Shown here piece by piece: positions 48,911-61,274 of a stretch of 64,000 bases of DNA. The stretch comes from Sclerurus mexicanus. Lineage: Eukaryota > Chordata > Aves > Passeriformes > Furnariidae. The notes under the pieces were generated by a model. The model had not been told where the DNA came from and did no database searches. It saw only the letters and a program-made list of their open reading frames with translations. A program made the translations under genes and the position numbers. Positions within the stretch are counted from its first letter, which is position 1, and each line of letters begins with the position of its first letter. Location: contig VWZF01001679.1 of the NCBI GenBank assembly GCA_013396755.1, forward strand, positions 1,270,274-1,334,273, read 5' to 3'.

Positions 48911-51900
48911 GTGAGTAAAAACTTTATTTTCTTGTAAGGAAGATTTATTCATTTTAAATGCTGTCATTGAGATGTCAACATGACCTGGGCTTAATGATCT
49001 TGCTTTCTTTTCCACTCACTTCTCTGTAATAGATACTGTTTTTGGAAACACAGAATCTTCTTTTATGAAGCATTTGCTGAGCCCACATGCCATCTAGTTT
49101 AAGAGGTACCCTGGTGAAAGTGGGAATGCAGTTAGGCTTTTCTTGTATCTGTCAATTAATAAGATCTCATAGTTGATTAGGTGAGTTACTTTGTTAATGG
49201 CATTCACAGGCAGTCAGCCTTAACAGAAACAGGAGCTGCCCTTTGAAAAGAAACTATGGCAGAAGGAATGTTCTTGTAACCCAGTGAGCAGTGAAATGAT
49301 ACTAAAGTGCCTTCAAGTTGTAGGCCATCTACAGATAAATTCAGGTGTTGGCTACCTTTGTTCTTTCCCAGGTCTGAATGGTCATGTTTCACACAAGATG
49401 TTACTTAAAGGATGGTGTCAGCTTGGGAAAGGAATTATGTTACCTTGCCAGCTGTAACATAGGGCACTGTAGCCCTAAAAAATGAAGGGAGAGCATGCTC
49501 TTTCCTACTGGCTCATTTTGTGTGCTTAAAAGAACTGTATGCCATAGGTTTCACTCTTGCTGATACTTACGTAGTACTCATTTTGAACTGTAAGGTGGTC
49601 AGTGAGTTTCTTAGAAACAGAGATGAAACTGCCTCAATAGAGAGGACAGGGAGAGAGGAGAAAAATGGTGTGTCAGCCACTGATAATTGAGATTGCTCTT
49701 AAATCCATGTGAAAGGTGCTTCTCAACACCAGCAGGAAGCAGGAGAAAAACACTCAACAAAAAATAAATTGTAAAATCAGGCCATGTTCTTTTAAAGAAT
49801 CCACTGTCAGAAAAGGCTTAAAAACATTCTCAGTGCTGGCTAAAATGCAGAGTGGGTCTTTCAGGTATGAGTGGTTGTCTGCATGGTATTAGAAGCACAA
49901 AGTGCATATACTTTACTGGATGCATTTGTCCTTCACCACTACACCATCATCTTCCTTACCTGTACCTCCTGTTGCTCAGAGTTAAGGAGCAGCGTCTTTC
50001 ATCAGTTGTGATAATGACATTGCCAGACTGATAAAAACAAACCCATGTTTGCAAAGCACAGCTTCACCAGGACCACAGGGAGGAAGCTAGCCTGTTTTTG
50101 TGTCGCTGTCGAGGGGACACTACTGTTTGAATGGCACCCCAGGGTATTACTATCCAATGCCTGCATTTGTTATATGTGCCTTGCACCTGCACTTTACAGT
50201 TAAGCAGGAAAGAACTTGTATGAGATGAATTCAATGATGCACTGGTTAGTTGAGCAGAGGGCAAATTCCATTTTACCTTGTGGATTAAAGTTGTTGTCCT
50301 TCCATGGGTTGCCTCTTAGCTGTCTGATGTTTGTGTAGCTTATTAGCTAGTCATCAGATAGATGCAACATTATTAGAAAATATTGCTTTATTGGAAGAGT
50401 ATTCTGGGAAGCATTTGGACAGAACTAGACAGAACTTTGTCCATGTTAAAATGGTTTATAATCTTAAATATCACAGCATGGTTGAGATATCAGACTAACC
50501 TGTACTGGGAACTTATGCCAAAGGCATACCTTGAATACTGATGCCCTCTGCTCTGCCAGAACAGGCTGGCTGGATGTGCGTGATCACCCCTTGCCTATGA
50601 CTTGTGTGTTGCTTCATATGTCCTGATGCATGAACTTTATCCAGTAGGGAATGTATCAAAATTGGCTCTTTTTTCATCCCTTGTTACTAGGAACCTTTGC
50701 TTGAGTCACATCACCTGATCCATCCCACTAGCACTAGCCCTGCTTCTAGATGGAGGATTGCCTTGGTGTCAATCTGGTGGGAAAAGCTTAATTGACAGAG
50801 GGAATATCATCTTCCTGTGTCAAGCAGCAGCATTTCTTTGTTTTGTTTCCCCTTCTCCTCTTTTAAAAAACCTATGCTGTTAGAGAGAAACCAGCCCTTG
50901 AACCTGACAATAGGCAAGTAACTCAAAACAGAAGAATATATGGGATGTTTTCCTAATTTCTTCTTTACATAAATTCAGAATTTTTCTGAATGTAGTCTTG
51001 CTTTCCAGTAATAATTAGTGAGTTGGAAAGTAAGGTTTAGTTACTGGCTTCTAAAGAGCAAAGTGCTTGGGACTGGTATGTGCTGACTTCTGTGAACAAA
51101 CATCAGATTATTCTTTTCCAAAGGAGCAGGAAAGGATTTCCTACTAAACGGAAGTCTTGGAAATCTTCAAATAAGCACCTGTGTGACTTCTGTTTCCTTT
51201 CTGCAGTGAGGATTTAGGATGGTCCTCTACTTAGATTAAATACTTTTATTTTACTTTCTTAAAGCTAATTATGGGGTACTCTGTAAGGTAAGGAAACGCT
51301 CTTGTTCCAGTTTTGCAGGAGGACAGACTGAAGGATGTGTCCCAGTTCCTCTAGGGAACCTATTGCCATACCAGCCCTGGTGCTGTTGGGAGCTGTGCTG
51401 CAAACCTGTGCAGCAGGAATTCCAGCTCCAGCTATCTTGGAAGGGGTGCGGGGCCATGAGCTCCTGCTGTTGTGTGGCCTTGAAGGCAAGGGAAGAGCAG
51501 TTGAAGGTGGTCATCAGGCCTGGTGTTGCTGTCTCTCTTCCCGTGAATGACAGCACCAGTTCAGCTGCATTTAATCTTCAGGCTCCATCTGAAGTGTTCT
51601 GAAGGTAATGCTCTTGCAGTTCCAGTGGCCATTACATACCTTCTCCTTTCTTACCAGCTCTTCCCATCCTTCACAGCTGCCTGCTCAGCTGGAGTGGCCT
51701 GAACTGGTGTCCAGAGGAAGGGTGGGGATTCTCTGAACAGGTGGAAAACATGACCAAAGCCCATCTGCCATGGCCTGCAGGCAGTTGCTAGGAAGGCAAC
51801 AGCTGGCAAGGCTTGAGACAGAGCAGCTATTGCACTGGCATTGGAGTGACTTGCCAGAAAATGCTTAAATTGAAGCATTTCTTAATGAATTCTTTCATCA

Positions 51901-54061
51901 CTGTTTCAAGGGAAAAACTGCCTATAAAGTTATGCAGTAGATTCCTGATGAGGCATTTTCTATTAAAAAAAAAAAAAGCAAGCTCTTTTCTGTAATGAAA
52001 TCTAGCAAAGGACGGTTTTGTGTAGTGTTCAAAAGGTAAAGCTGTTTCTGATCTTGTTCAATTCTTGCTTCCCCAGTCCCCAGAGTAGTGGAGGGCCAAA
52101 GTTATGACTGAAATTTGTCAGTTTTCCTTTAGCCAATGAAGTATCCAGTTTCACATGACTTTGTATGCTGGCAAAAGAGAGAGGGAACATCTCCATCTAC
52201 CTTGTTTTTCAGGAAAAATCTGTTTGGCTTAGTTTGAAGAGTGTAAGATTGAAAACACGTGCAGTGAAGTGGAAATCATCACAAGTTCCTCTGATGGGGG
52301 CATGGATTTATTTTTGTTTCACAAGCTATGCAAAACCAGAATAATTAGCTGCAGCCCTTTGGCTTCTGACAAATTGCCAGTTCAGTCTTTGTGTGACAAA
52401 GTTTTGGAGCCTTTGTATTTCTTGTGATTTCAAAGCTGTTTCAAGCACTTCTACACCCAGGTTTTCCTAGAGCTCTACTCTTTTAATTCTAAAGTAGTGA
52501 AGATATCCTATTTTTGGTAGGTATTTTTGGTTTGACTGAACACTAATGCTCTTTTACCTTAGAAAGATGTTCTAGTCAGTTGACTATAAAAGTGGGATTA
52601 GTCATTGTATTTCAAGCTGCACACTTTTTAACAGCAGTGGGATATGGAGGATAGCATGTTTTCCAAGGTGGAGTCAGCTGATTGTAGTAGTTACAATGGT
52701 CTCGACTGCTGTTTTGTTTTTCCTTTTCCCCCCAGCTCTCTGGGAATTGAAATATTTGAAATCTTTTGAGAAGAAAACTATCCTTTGAGCCGTGGGCTTT
52801 CTTGAAGCCTGCAAAGGAGAATTGAGGGTCCCCTCTGCACTTTTTAATTCTTCAATCAAAGTTAAATACTAATGACAGCAGTTTCCACTTATTTGTTGCC
52901 AGGGAGCTGTTGTTTTCTTGAAATAAGAAGTTTATTTTCACATGAAGTATTAATGGAATAAGCTTGAAACAGCAATGTTCTAACCGAGAAAAGGAGCTTA
53001 TAAAATATATATCTGATAGCATATACAGAAAGATGTGACTGGAAAGCTTCCAAAGCAAGCCAGGGTTGTTGAGATGTTGGAGAGCTGGCTCTCTAGTACT
53101 GGGAGAAGAAAGTTTATTTTTACATGCATGCCAGGCCCTCAGTAAAGTGCATATTCTCCTGAGAATGGCAGCCTGCCTTGCCTTCAGTGCATTTTTGGAA
53201 ATGATGCTGTAGAAGCCCTCCAGCCCTCTCCAATCTGGATTGTGTTAGGTACTTTGCACATGCCTGAAGGTGAGGGGCCACTAGTTAAAATCTTGGAAAG
53301 ATCCTGCTACGTGTTAGTGCTATACCAGAGTGTGCTAAACACACAAAGTGAGGTCTTCCAAAAAGGTACATCAATTAGAGTTTCAAACCCAGAAATAGCA
53401 GGACTGTGGAAGAACAAATGCCAGGCAGAATCCTGCCTCTGGTCCTTCTCAGTAGTGGAGATCCCTCTGTGTGAGACCTTGGTGGCTCAGAAGCAGCATG
53501 GCCCAGCAGGAATAAAGCACAGGCTCCAGTGCAGGAAGAGATGATGTTGCCACAGGGCTTTATACTGCATCAGCAGGCTGATCAGTAAGGTACAGCATTG
53601 GCCTTTCAGGTTCAGTGCAGAAGAAGAATAGATACACATCTGTTGGGGCAAGGAAGGAAGGCAGAACTGTAGAACATTTCTACCATGTGGATTAAGCAGA
53701 TTAAATAAATAAACACTTAAAAATCAGACAAATGCATTTAGATTTCTTTTCTTGCTCTTGGTGAGTGAATGAGAGGACCATGATGAAATTTTTCCCTCGG
53801 AGAGAGTTTTTTACTGACTGGTTTGACTGCTGTCTCTTGATGGTGAATCCCAGTGGCCTGGGAGAGGTGTAGGCTCTGCAGGCGGTTGCAGAAGTCATCT
53901 GGGTGAGTGAAAACATTACTAAGATTTAGAAATCTATAACTAACATGTAGTGAATGGCTGTCAGGTTTGAGCTTGTATTGCTTTGGCCTCTGGAGCCAGC
54001 TCTGCCCAGCCCCTTTGACTCCTTGGTATGTAGTGATGAGGCAGTGATTCCTAACAGTGCT

Positions 54062-54297
54062 AAAGGCTGGGAGTTGGGAAGTCCTGGGTGAAAATCCAGT
54101 CCCTGTGGGACCTCTGCCATAGAATTTGGTGGTTGTAATGGGACTGAAATTGCAGTGTGGAGTTGCCTTGCTTTGCCATGTGCTGCAGGTACTTGGGGCA
54201 AGTCCCTTACAAATTCTGCCTGTGTTTCCTAGTGTAGATAATATTCCATGTAGTGGAATGTCATTTAAGTTGCTTTGAGATACCTGAGTGGAGAGAC
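54062..54297 (+). mobile_element. MIR-like CORE-SINE copy
   Basis: Three landmarks occur in order. GGGAAGTCCTGGGTGAAAAT with CCAGTCCCTG (54076-54105) resembles the tRNA-related head (AGTCCTGGGTTCAAATCCC). CTTGGGGCAAGTCCCTTACA, then TGCCTGTGTTTCCTAGTGTA and GATAATA, resembles the MIR core (CTTGGGCAAGTCACTTAACC...GCCTCAGTTTCC...GATAATA). GTTGCTTTGAGATACCTGAG, then TGGAGAG (54270-54295), resembles the LINE-derived tail. The order and spacing support an ancient amniote SINE in the plus orientation, with an insertion or diverged segment in the middle. Confidence 0.6.
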
Positions 54298-54726
54298 TTA
54301 AAGCAAGATGAGTGTGTGAAGGAAAACAGGGCTGTTAATTTCTTAAGGTTGCTGTGTACGGTACTCTTTCTGTCATCTGTGTCTATCTTCCTGGATATTT
54401 CTGTGAACTACAGAGCTTCATAAATCCCTCTTCAAGAAAAAGTACAGATAAAAATAAGACCCTCACAAAGATGCTGGGGTGTACAACTCTTTGGAGCATA
54501 CAGCCCCAGTCTTTGCACAAAATGACAGTCAGACATTGCTTTTATGACTGTTGCAGTGGTGCCTATGGGCCAACAAGGACCCAGCTTTAATTTGGGTCTG
54601 CATTAAACAATAGGATTATTTGTCTCACTGCTTGCAGGTGTTGTGATACGGTATCAAAACAGGGCACATAGGGTGTGTTTGCAGACGTGAATCAGGAAAT
54701 ACCTATTTTAAAACCAACCTGTCTCA

Positions 54727-54751
54727 TTTGCAGTTTTGCTGAAACTGCAAA
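54727..54751. repeat. Short perfect stem-loop
   Basis: TTTGCAGTTT and AAACTGCAAA form 10-bp perfectly paired arms around a 5-base loop (TGCTG). No downstream T-run or known RNA family was recognised, so this may be chance. Confidence 0.5.
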
Positions 54752-57700
54752 GTCAATGTTGAAATACAAATGTGCATGTAACTCTTTTGACCTTTTCTGC
54801 AATTTTTTCTTGGAGTAGGAAGGATAGGGAATTAGTATGATACCGTGACAAGAGTCACTGTGTCTCTGACCCTAGTTCTCTCCCAGATGAATGCCCCTTC
54901 CTTTGTCTCTTCTGGGGGTGGAATGCTGCAGTTCTCTGCTCAGGCAGAGTTGCAAGCTCATTCCTGTGACAGCAGTTGTAACCTTGTCTTCAGTCCTGGT
55001 TTTGTTCCACAGGGATGTTTTTTTGGGAGCAGTGACTCATGTATCCACCATAGCTGAGACTGGGTTGCTTCAAATGGAAGCTTTATAGAGAGGGTATCAT
55101 CAGAACAGGAAAGGAGGCTAACTATATGCCTGCCTTCCTCAGGGTCCTGGTAGGTCCAAACTTCCACAGGACTCTGACAAAGATCAGTGGAGCTTGGGGA
55201 AGTCTTTTCAGTAGATGTTGACTCTTCTTTTCTCCAGCTTTTGCAAGAGTTACTCCTTTGATCTGTGACCTGAGATGATTGTATCTGGAGATATTGCATG
55301 CTTGTTTGCTTTTCTGGCACTTCACAATTAAAGGAGATAAATGAATTTATGTTGCAAGATTGAATCGTTCCAGTAAAACCTGATGCTTAGACATTAGGCC
55401 CTAAAGTTTCTTCAGTTTTCCAGTACTTGGTCTTCAGCCTTAAGTTAGAGAAACTCTTAACACATGTACTTCAGCTGCCTCTGTGTAAAACAGGGCACAG
55501 TCAAGCACGGTGAAACCTGGAAATGTTTTCCTGAGCCTGATTGTCTTCATGGTGATAATATCAGAAAACAGAAGAGTGGCTTCAACATAATTAGAACAAC
55601 TGAACTTCTCCCCCAACTCCTTTTTTTCTTTTTTCTCCGAGTGGGACTGTGTTTTAAGGATGTCATCTTGCTAGAATGAGTATTTAATATTTACATTACT
55701 CTGTGTTTCTGGTGAAAGCAATACACCTGATTTTTCTTTTAATTTCTTTTTACAATAGTGTTTGCATGCAGCTCTTTGCTGTGTGTCTAAACATCGATCA
55801 GACAGAATGGGTTTCTGCACATGCTGTAGATGTTTTCTATGCCTTTGGTTGTTATTTTGCAACATCTCTAGTACTGGCCTTGATGGAAAACACTTGTGGA
55901 CTTTTCAACAGTTTATTTTTAATCACTGTCTATTTTTTGATAATATTTACTGCTAAAGGCAGTTTTGCACTGGCACCAAAAGCAGTGCAATTAGTAGTAT
56001 AGGGTGGAAATTATTGAATCTAGGATTTCAGTTTGAGGAAGACAAGGGAGCACCAGGAGAAAATTAGATGATTATAAGCATAGTTTGTCCAAAATGAGGT
56101 AGAAGTGGTTTAACAAAAAATGTGGTTTTTTAAACATAAGGTCAGATTTACTGAAACTTTGAGAGCTGTGGTGTGTTATTCTTTTAAGTTATTTTTATTT
56201 TTTTTCATCCCTTTCTTCTTATATGGCTTGTCATAAAGGAGACTGCTGCTGAACTTTCTGGATTAGGTTAATGTGATTCTCTGCTGGCTTTGCCAGGAGC
56301 AGTGGTGGGCCAACCACAGTTAATAAACGGATTGAAATACTCATCGGATACCTAAGGGCGTGATCTGCCCAGTTCCTTAGCAAGTGGTGGAAGCAGAGTC
56401 CCTCATTTTGGAAAGGTATTTTCAGAGAGAAGGTGGTTGAGAGCAAGAGTTAACTTTCATAGACGGGGGAAGCCTGGAGAGAAACCTCCTCTGGCAGGTT
56501 CCTGTGAGTATGTGTGTTGCTCAGATTCATACAGGGAAGAAATTGTCAGTGTATTTAAGAACAGTATGCTACTGATGTAGTAATTAATCTGTTTAAATCC
56601 CAAAGCCACAGGAACCATGAAAACTGTCGAGCTTTGTCTGTGCAGTTGTGTGAAGCAGTTTTGTTTGTGGTACTCACAGGCTGTGCTCTGCTGCTTCCCT
56701 CTCTGCTTACCAGCCTGTAGAACGTGGTGATTTTGTTCCTAGGAGACTCTGTATCCAGGGGTGTTTTCTGCAGCTCAGCTGTGCATTAAAAGCAAAGCAA
56801 ATGCAAGCCTGCCTTCAGTATCCAGATTGGTCACTGAAGTGGTGACACTGTAGTACATTTTACTTTAATGGTTTTTTTCTTATGTTAAGGTTATTTTTGT
56901 AAAGGAGGCAAAAGAATTATTTCTCATATTATAGATAAATGAAAACCTGTACAGGGAACCTGTCCTCTGTGCTTTTGGTAAAAGTTAGCTTGCCAACCTG
57001 TAGGATCCTTAGGCAGTGCTGCCAGCTAACCAGTCAGTAAGGTATCTCACATTTCAGTCATGATAAAAAAAATCGAACTGAGGGTGGTGCTCCTTTGAAA
57101 ACTGACACAACAGAGGTACTGAGCATGAGAGCAGAAACCACCCCTATATTCAAACCATAGGCTGCTTCTGTCATTGCTAGGCAGTGGACTTACCTTACAC
57201 TGTTTTTTGGTTGTTATTTTAGGATCCGTGATAGTTCATTGTCTTACTTGACAAGTTCACTGGTCATTTTTTTCAGCCTGAGGTTGCTCTAGTAAATTAT
57301 GGTTGCCTCATTTAACTTCTGAGTTGGTGTGCTTTCCTGAATAAATTTGTATCTAGTTTAAAGTCGTTATACATGTTAACTTATACACAGTGTCCTCATT
57401 TGAGTTCATGTTATAAGGTGGGCATTCAGTAGTTAGTGAAGGTCTTTTTAAAAAAAGAAGTATTCCTCCTCCTGGTACCTTGCCAAAGTGCAAAGAAGTT
57501 ATTTACAGTGTTTTGACAGAGTCATCCCAAGAGGGGATGGAAAAGATGCCATTGGGACTGAGCTAATACTGTAAAAGACTGAAATGTAAGGAAAACAACT
57601 GCTGTAGAGGAATTTTTGTCTGACTTTGCAATCTGAGAAGCTTTTTAGCTTTGTTTTTGTCATAAATTGTTGACTGGAGCCAAGAGCTTCTTTTACTCAA

Positions 57701-60587
57701 AAGTCTAAGTGCATCTGAAATTGTTTTCTTGTACAAGCAGCTTCGTTGCACAACTCCACTGTCCTGTAACCTCAGTGGCATAGTTAGTGTTAAAACTGTT
57801 CATCAACTTACTGATGGCAAAGATCAGAGAACAAGATAACTGCATTCTGTAGAGAATTTATGTTGATTGCAGAGTGGTCATTTGTACTTTAGATTAGCTG
57901 GAAAATGCTCTTTCCTGTGACCTAGATGAGCTTATTTTGTAATACCCTTTTCTTTATGAGAACATCCGTAAGTGGCTGAAGAAAGAATGGCAGGTATAAA
58001 GGGGGAAACAAAGCTTTTTCTAATACGAAGTACAAAGCAGTTTGAAGCTGAGTCAAAGCAAGTTGCATGTTCATGAGCCTGCTGTGATGACTTGTATACC
58101 ATGCGAGGACTTAATGGCTGGTTTTCAGTGAACTCAGTGATTAAAAAGGAGGTTGAGGTAGCACTTGTGCCCTGCCGGTGACAGATCCTTCTGCTGGTCC
58201 CTGCTCCTGACAGTGTTTCCACCTCAGCCAAAAGGGCAGGTTAGAGTTGCTGGTAGCTCTCCAACAGTGATGATCCTGCATTGGCTGGAGGACCTTTCTC
58301 CTGCCAGTAAAGTGCCACGTCCTCATACTGCTTTCAGTTCCTTCTGTCTGAGGAAACTACACCCCAGTTGTCAGTCTTGCCTAACAGATACGTTGAATGC
58401 TCAAGTTCTCTGCTGTCTTTAAATGAATACTGGAATTGGTTTTCATAGAGGTTGTGCTGGGTTTCTTCTTAACTTCTTCAGCCTGCTTGTATAATTAAAT
58501 CAACACATCTCTACTTTTTCTGTGCTTCTGGAAATATATATATGTCAACTGAGCCTGTGGAAGTGGATGCACACAAAAGCTGTGTTGGCTTTCTGAGCAC
58601 TGTGTGCCACATAGATGTGGTTGTGCTGTGCCTGAGCAGGTGTGGCACTCCTGGGACCAGGACAGTGCTGCTGTGAGGACTGCAGCGTGTTCAGTCTGTC
58701 TGGGTTGGTCCAGGCCTTGCAGTGCCTGTTAAGAGTCTGTAATGTCTTGTTACTAGTTTAGTGCAGTCAGCCTTTTGCACAGCAGCTTGGTGGTTTATAT
58801 TTATTTCTGTATTTGTATAGAATAGGTTTGACTTCATGATAGTGCAAGGAAGGAAAGAAGATAGAGAGATACCCTGATGGTCAGGGGATAGTTGGTGTTG
58901 TAGAAGGTTACAAGGCAAGTGGAATTGCTTTTTCCTAGCCATCTCTTCAACTTCTCCATTGTCAAGGTCCTTTTTTCTGAAATGGCAAAGTGCTGTCTTC
59001 AACATGAGGAAGGTTTAAGGGATATTTTTCAGAAGGTCTGCTTTCACCACGCTCCTGGTTTTGCTTGCTGTGTCTCTGCACTGCCAACCAACATGCAGGA
59101 ATGGAAGAGGCAGTGCCTTACCCACGTGTTGCCTCAGCGAAACCCCAGGGAACCAGCTGGAAGCACCAGGGTTGCAGGTGGAGAGCATCTTGCTCAGTTT
59201 GGAGGGACAGCTCAAACCAAAGGCTCTTTAAGAAGGCAGGTGTGGCCCGCCCACTGTCCTTGAACCTCATGGAACTTGAAAATTGTTCTCATCTGGTTGC
59301 TAAACCATGGTCAGATCCCAGGAATTTTGGTAGTCCCAAGTAGACAGAGATTATTTTCAGGCGTCCTGTACTTTTGTAACGGCTGGAAAAGGAATCTTTT
59401 GGTGGTTTTATAGCTCATGGCTCTGCAACACTTTTGATGTATCCTTTTCATGTCAATAAATCTGAGTGCTCTTGCCTTTTCTATAGGGCTGAATATACCC
59501 AGTTTTTGAGAATTGTTTTGTGTAACTCTTGTCCAAGACTGGACAATAAGCTGGGGTGGATACAGCTTAGCTTTAGTTACAGCAAAAGTGATTGTGAAGT
59601 AATGCTATGCTGTCCTTTTGTTTAAGGAATCATAATGTAAATGCTGCATAATCTTGCATGAAAAATAATCTGTCCATGGAAATGCTGTCTTTGAAGGTTG
59701 CGTTTGTTACTGCCCAGATATGTCTGTCTGTAGCCAAGTTTTGGTGCAGTAATACCATCATGTTTAAAAGAAGAGCTAACAGAGTTTACTTCATCTTCAG
59801 TAGATAGAAGTACCATGCATAGTTGTTGATGATTGGGAATTTTAATTTCTTGCGAATTTTCCTAAGATTGATGTGCTGCAACTTTATTTATTGAATCTCT
59901 TAGGATTGTTTATGATTTCGTCTCAAGAACTTGGTGTGTTTGCAGAGCATCACTTAGCAACAGTCTATGGCACAGTGACATGCTCATCATAGTACGATGA
60001 ACCATAAAACAATGAGGAAACACCCAGAAACAGCAAGTAAATAGCAGTTTAAAGCAAAACAAAGCAGCTCACTTACTGAAGAGTTTCATGTTGCTGCAGA
60101 GGGGCACCTGTTTGTAAAATGCTTCGCTTTTCAGTCTTTACTTACGTTTTTGTAATCTTGATCTAATGATACTCTCTCTGCTTGTGTAGATGTTCATGGG
60201 CCATCTGTAGCTGTTATAATGGAACATCTGCTGAGTATTTAAAATAGAAGCAACTATTTGATATTAAAGCAACTCACACTTTAATCTGTTAAATCTTCTT
60301 AATTAGTGCTTCACCAGGTAATAGATAAGGAATAAAAGTTCCCTGGAGGGGCCTGGGATCTAGACTGGTATTCTAACTATACCACTCTGTAGCATTTTAT
60401 ACAGCTCTAAACTCTGCTGTTTCTAATATTCAACATTTCTTTCCTGACAGTCGTAGGGTTTTTCTCTTGTTTGAGTTCTGTCTCCCTTTCCCCTCAGAAT
60501 TGTAAGTTCAGATCTAAATGTCTGCATATTTCAGGCCATTTCTTATTGTATATTGATACCAATAACTTGCTTGATTTAAATGACTTC

Positions 60588-61274
60588 TGAGCTGCAGTGC
60601 AGAAAGGAACCTGGGGGGTCCTGGTGGATGGCAAGTTGAATGTGAGTCAGCAGTGTCCTGGCAGCCAGGAGGGCCAACCCTGTCCTGGGGGGCATCAGGC
60701 AAAGCATCGCCAGCCGGGTGAGGGAGGGGATTGTCCTGCTCTGCTCTGCAGTGGGGCGGCCTCACCTGGAATATTGTGGGCAGTTTGGGGCACTGCAATG
60801 TAAGAGAAATATAAAGCCAGTAGAGTGTGTCCAAAGGGATTACAGAAGATGGTGAGGGGCCTTGGGGGGAAGCTGTGTGAGGAGTGCCTGAGGTCACTTG
60901 GTCTTTTCAGCCTGGAGAAGAGGAGACTGAGGGGAGACCCCACTACAGTTACAACTTCCTTGTGAGGGGAAGAGGAGGAGTAGGTACCAATTTCTTCACT
61001 CTCATGACTGGTGACGGGACTCAAGGGAATGGCCTGAAGCTGGGTCCAGGGAATTTTAAGTTGGATATCAGGGAAAGGCTTCTCACCCAGAAGGTGAAAG
61101 CACTGGAACAGGCTCCCCACGTAACAGCCTCAAGCCTGACAGAGTTCGAGAAGTGTTTGGATAAGACTTTGAGGCACATGGTGGGATTCTTGGGGTGTTG
61201 TGTGCAGGCCTAAGAGTTGGACTCAATGATCCTGGTGGGACCCTTTGTTCTCAGTAGATTTTATGATTCTATGA
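60588..61274 (+). mobile_element. CR1 LINE, 5'-truncated copy with intact 3' end
   Basis: About 690 nt of degenerate CR1. It starts in the reverse-transcriptase C-terminal part and contains several diagnostic stretches: CCTCACCTGGAATATTGTGG (encoding PHLEYC), AGCCTGGAGAAGAGGAGACT (SLEKRRL) and CTTCTCACCCAGAAGGTG. The 3' UTR landmark GAGTTGGACTCAATGATCCT is followed by GGTGGGACCCTTTG. It ends in TTTTATGATTCTATGA, the CR1 terminal octamer repeat. Frameshifts and stop codons break the frame throughout, so it is inactive. Short open frames inside it are remnants of this element. Confidence 0.93.

Larger units (their letters stand above)
48911..60587 (+). other. Inferred ITPK1 intron
   Basis: No further ITPK1 exon was recognised. 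It holds a MIR-like SINE at 54062-54297 and a small stem-loop at 54727-54751. Hydrophobic short frames (for example 55703-56002) have no recognisable relatives. Confidence 0.5.

Noticed and set aside
60514..61213. Open frames on both strands around 60.5-61.2 kb
   Set aside because: They are pieces of the degenerate CR1 element, mostly not in the true CR1 frame.
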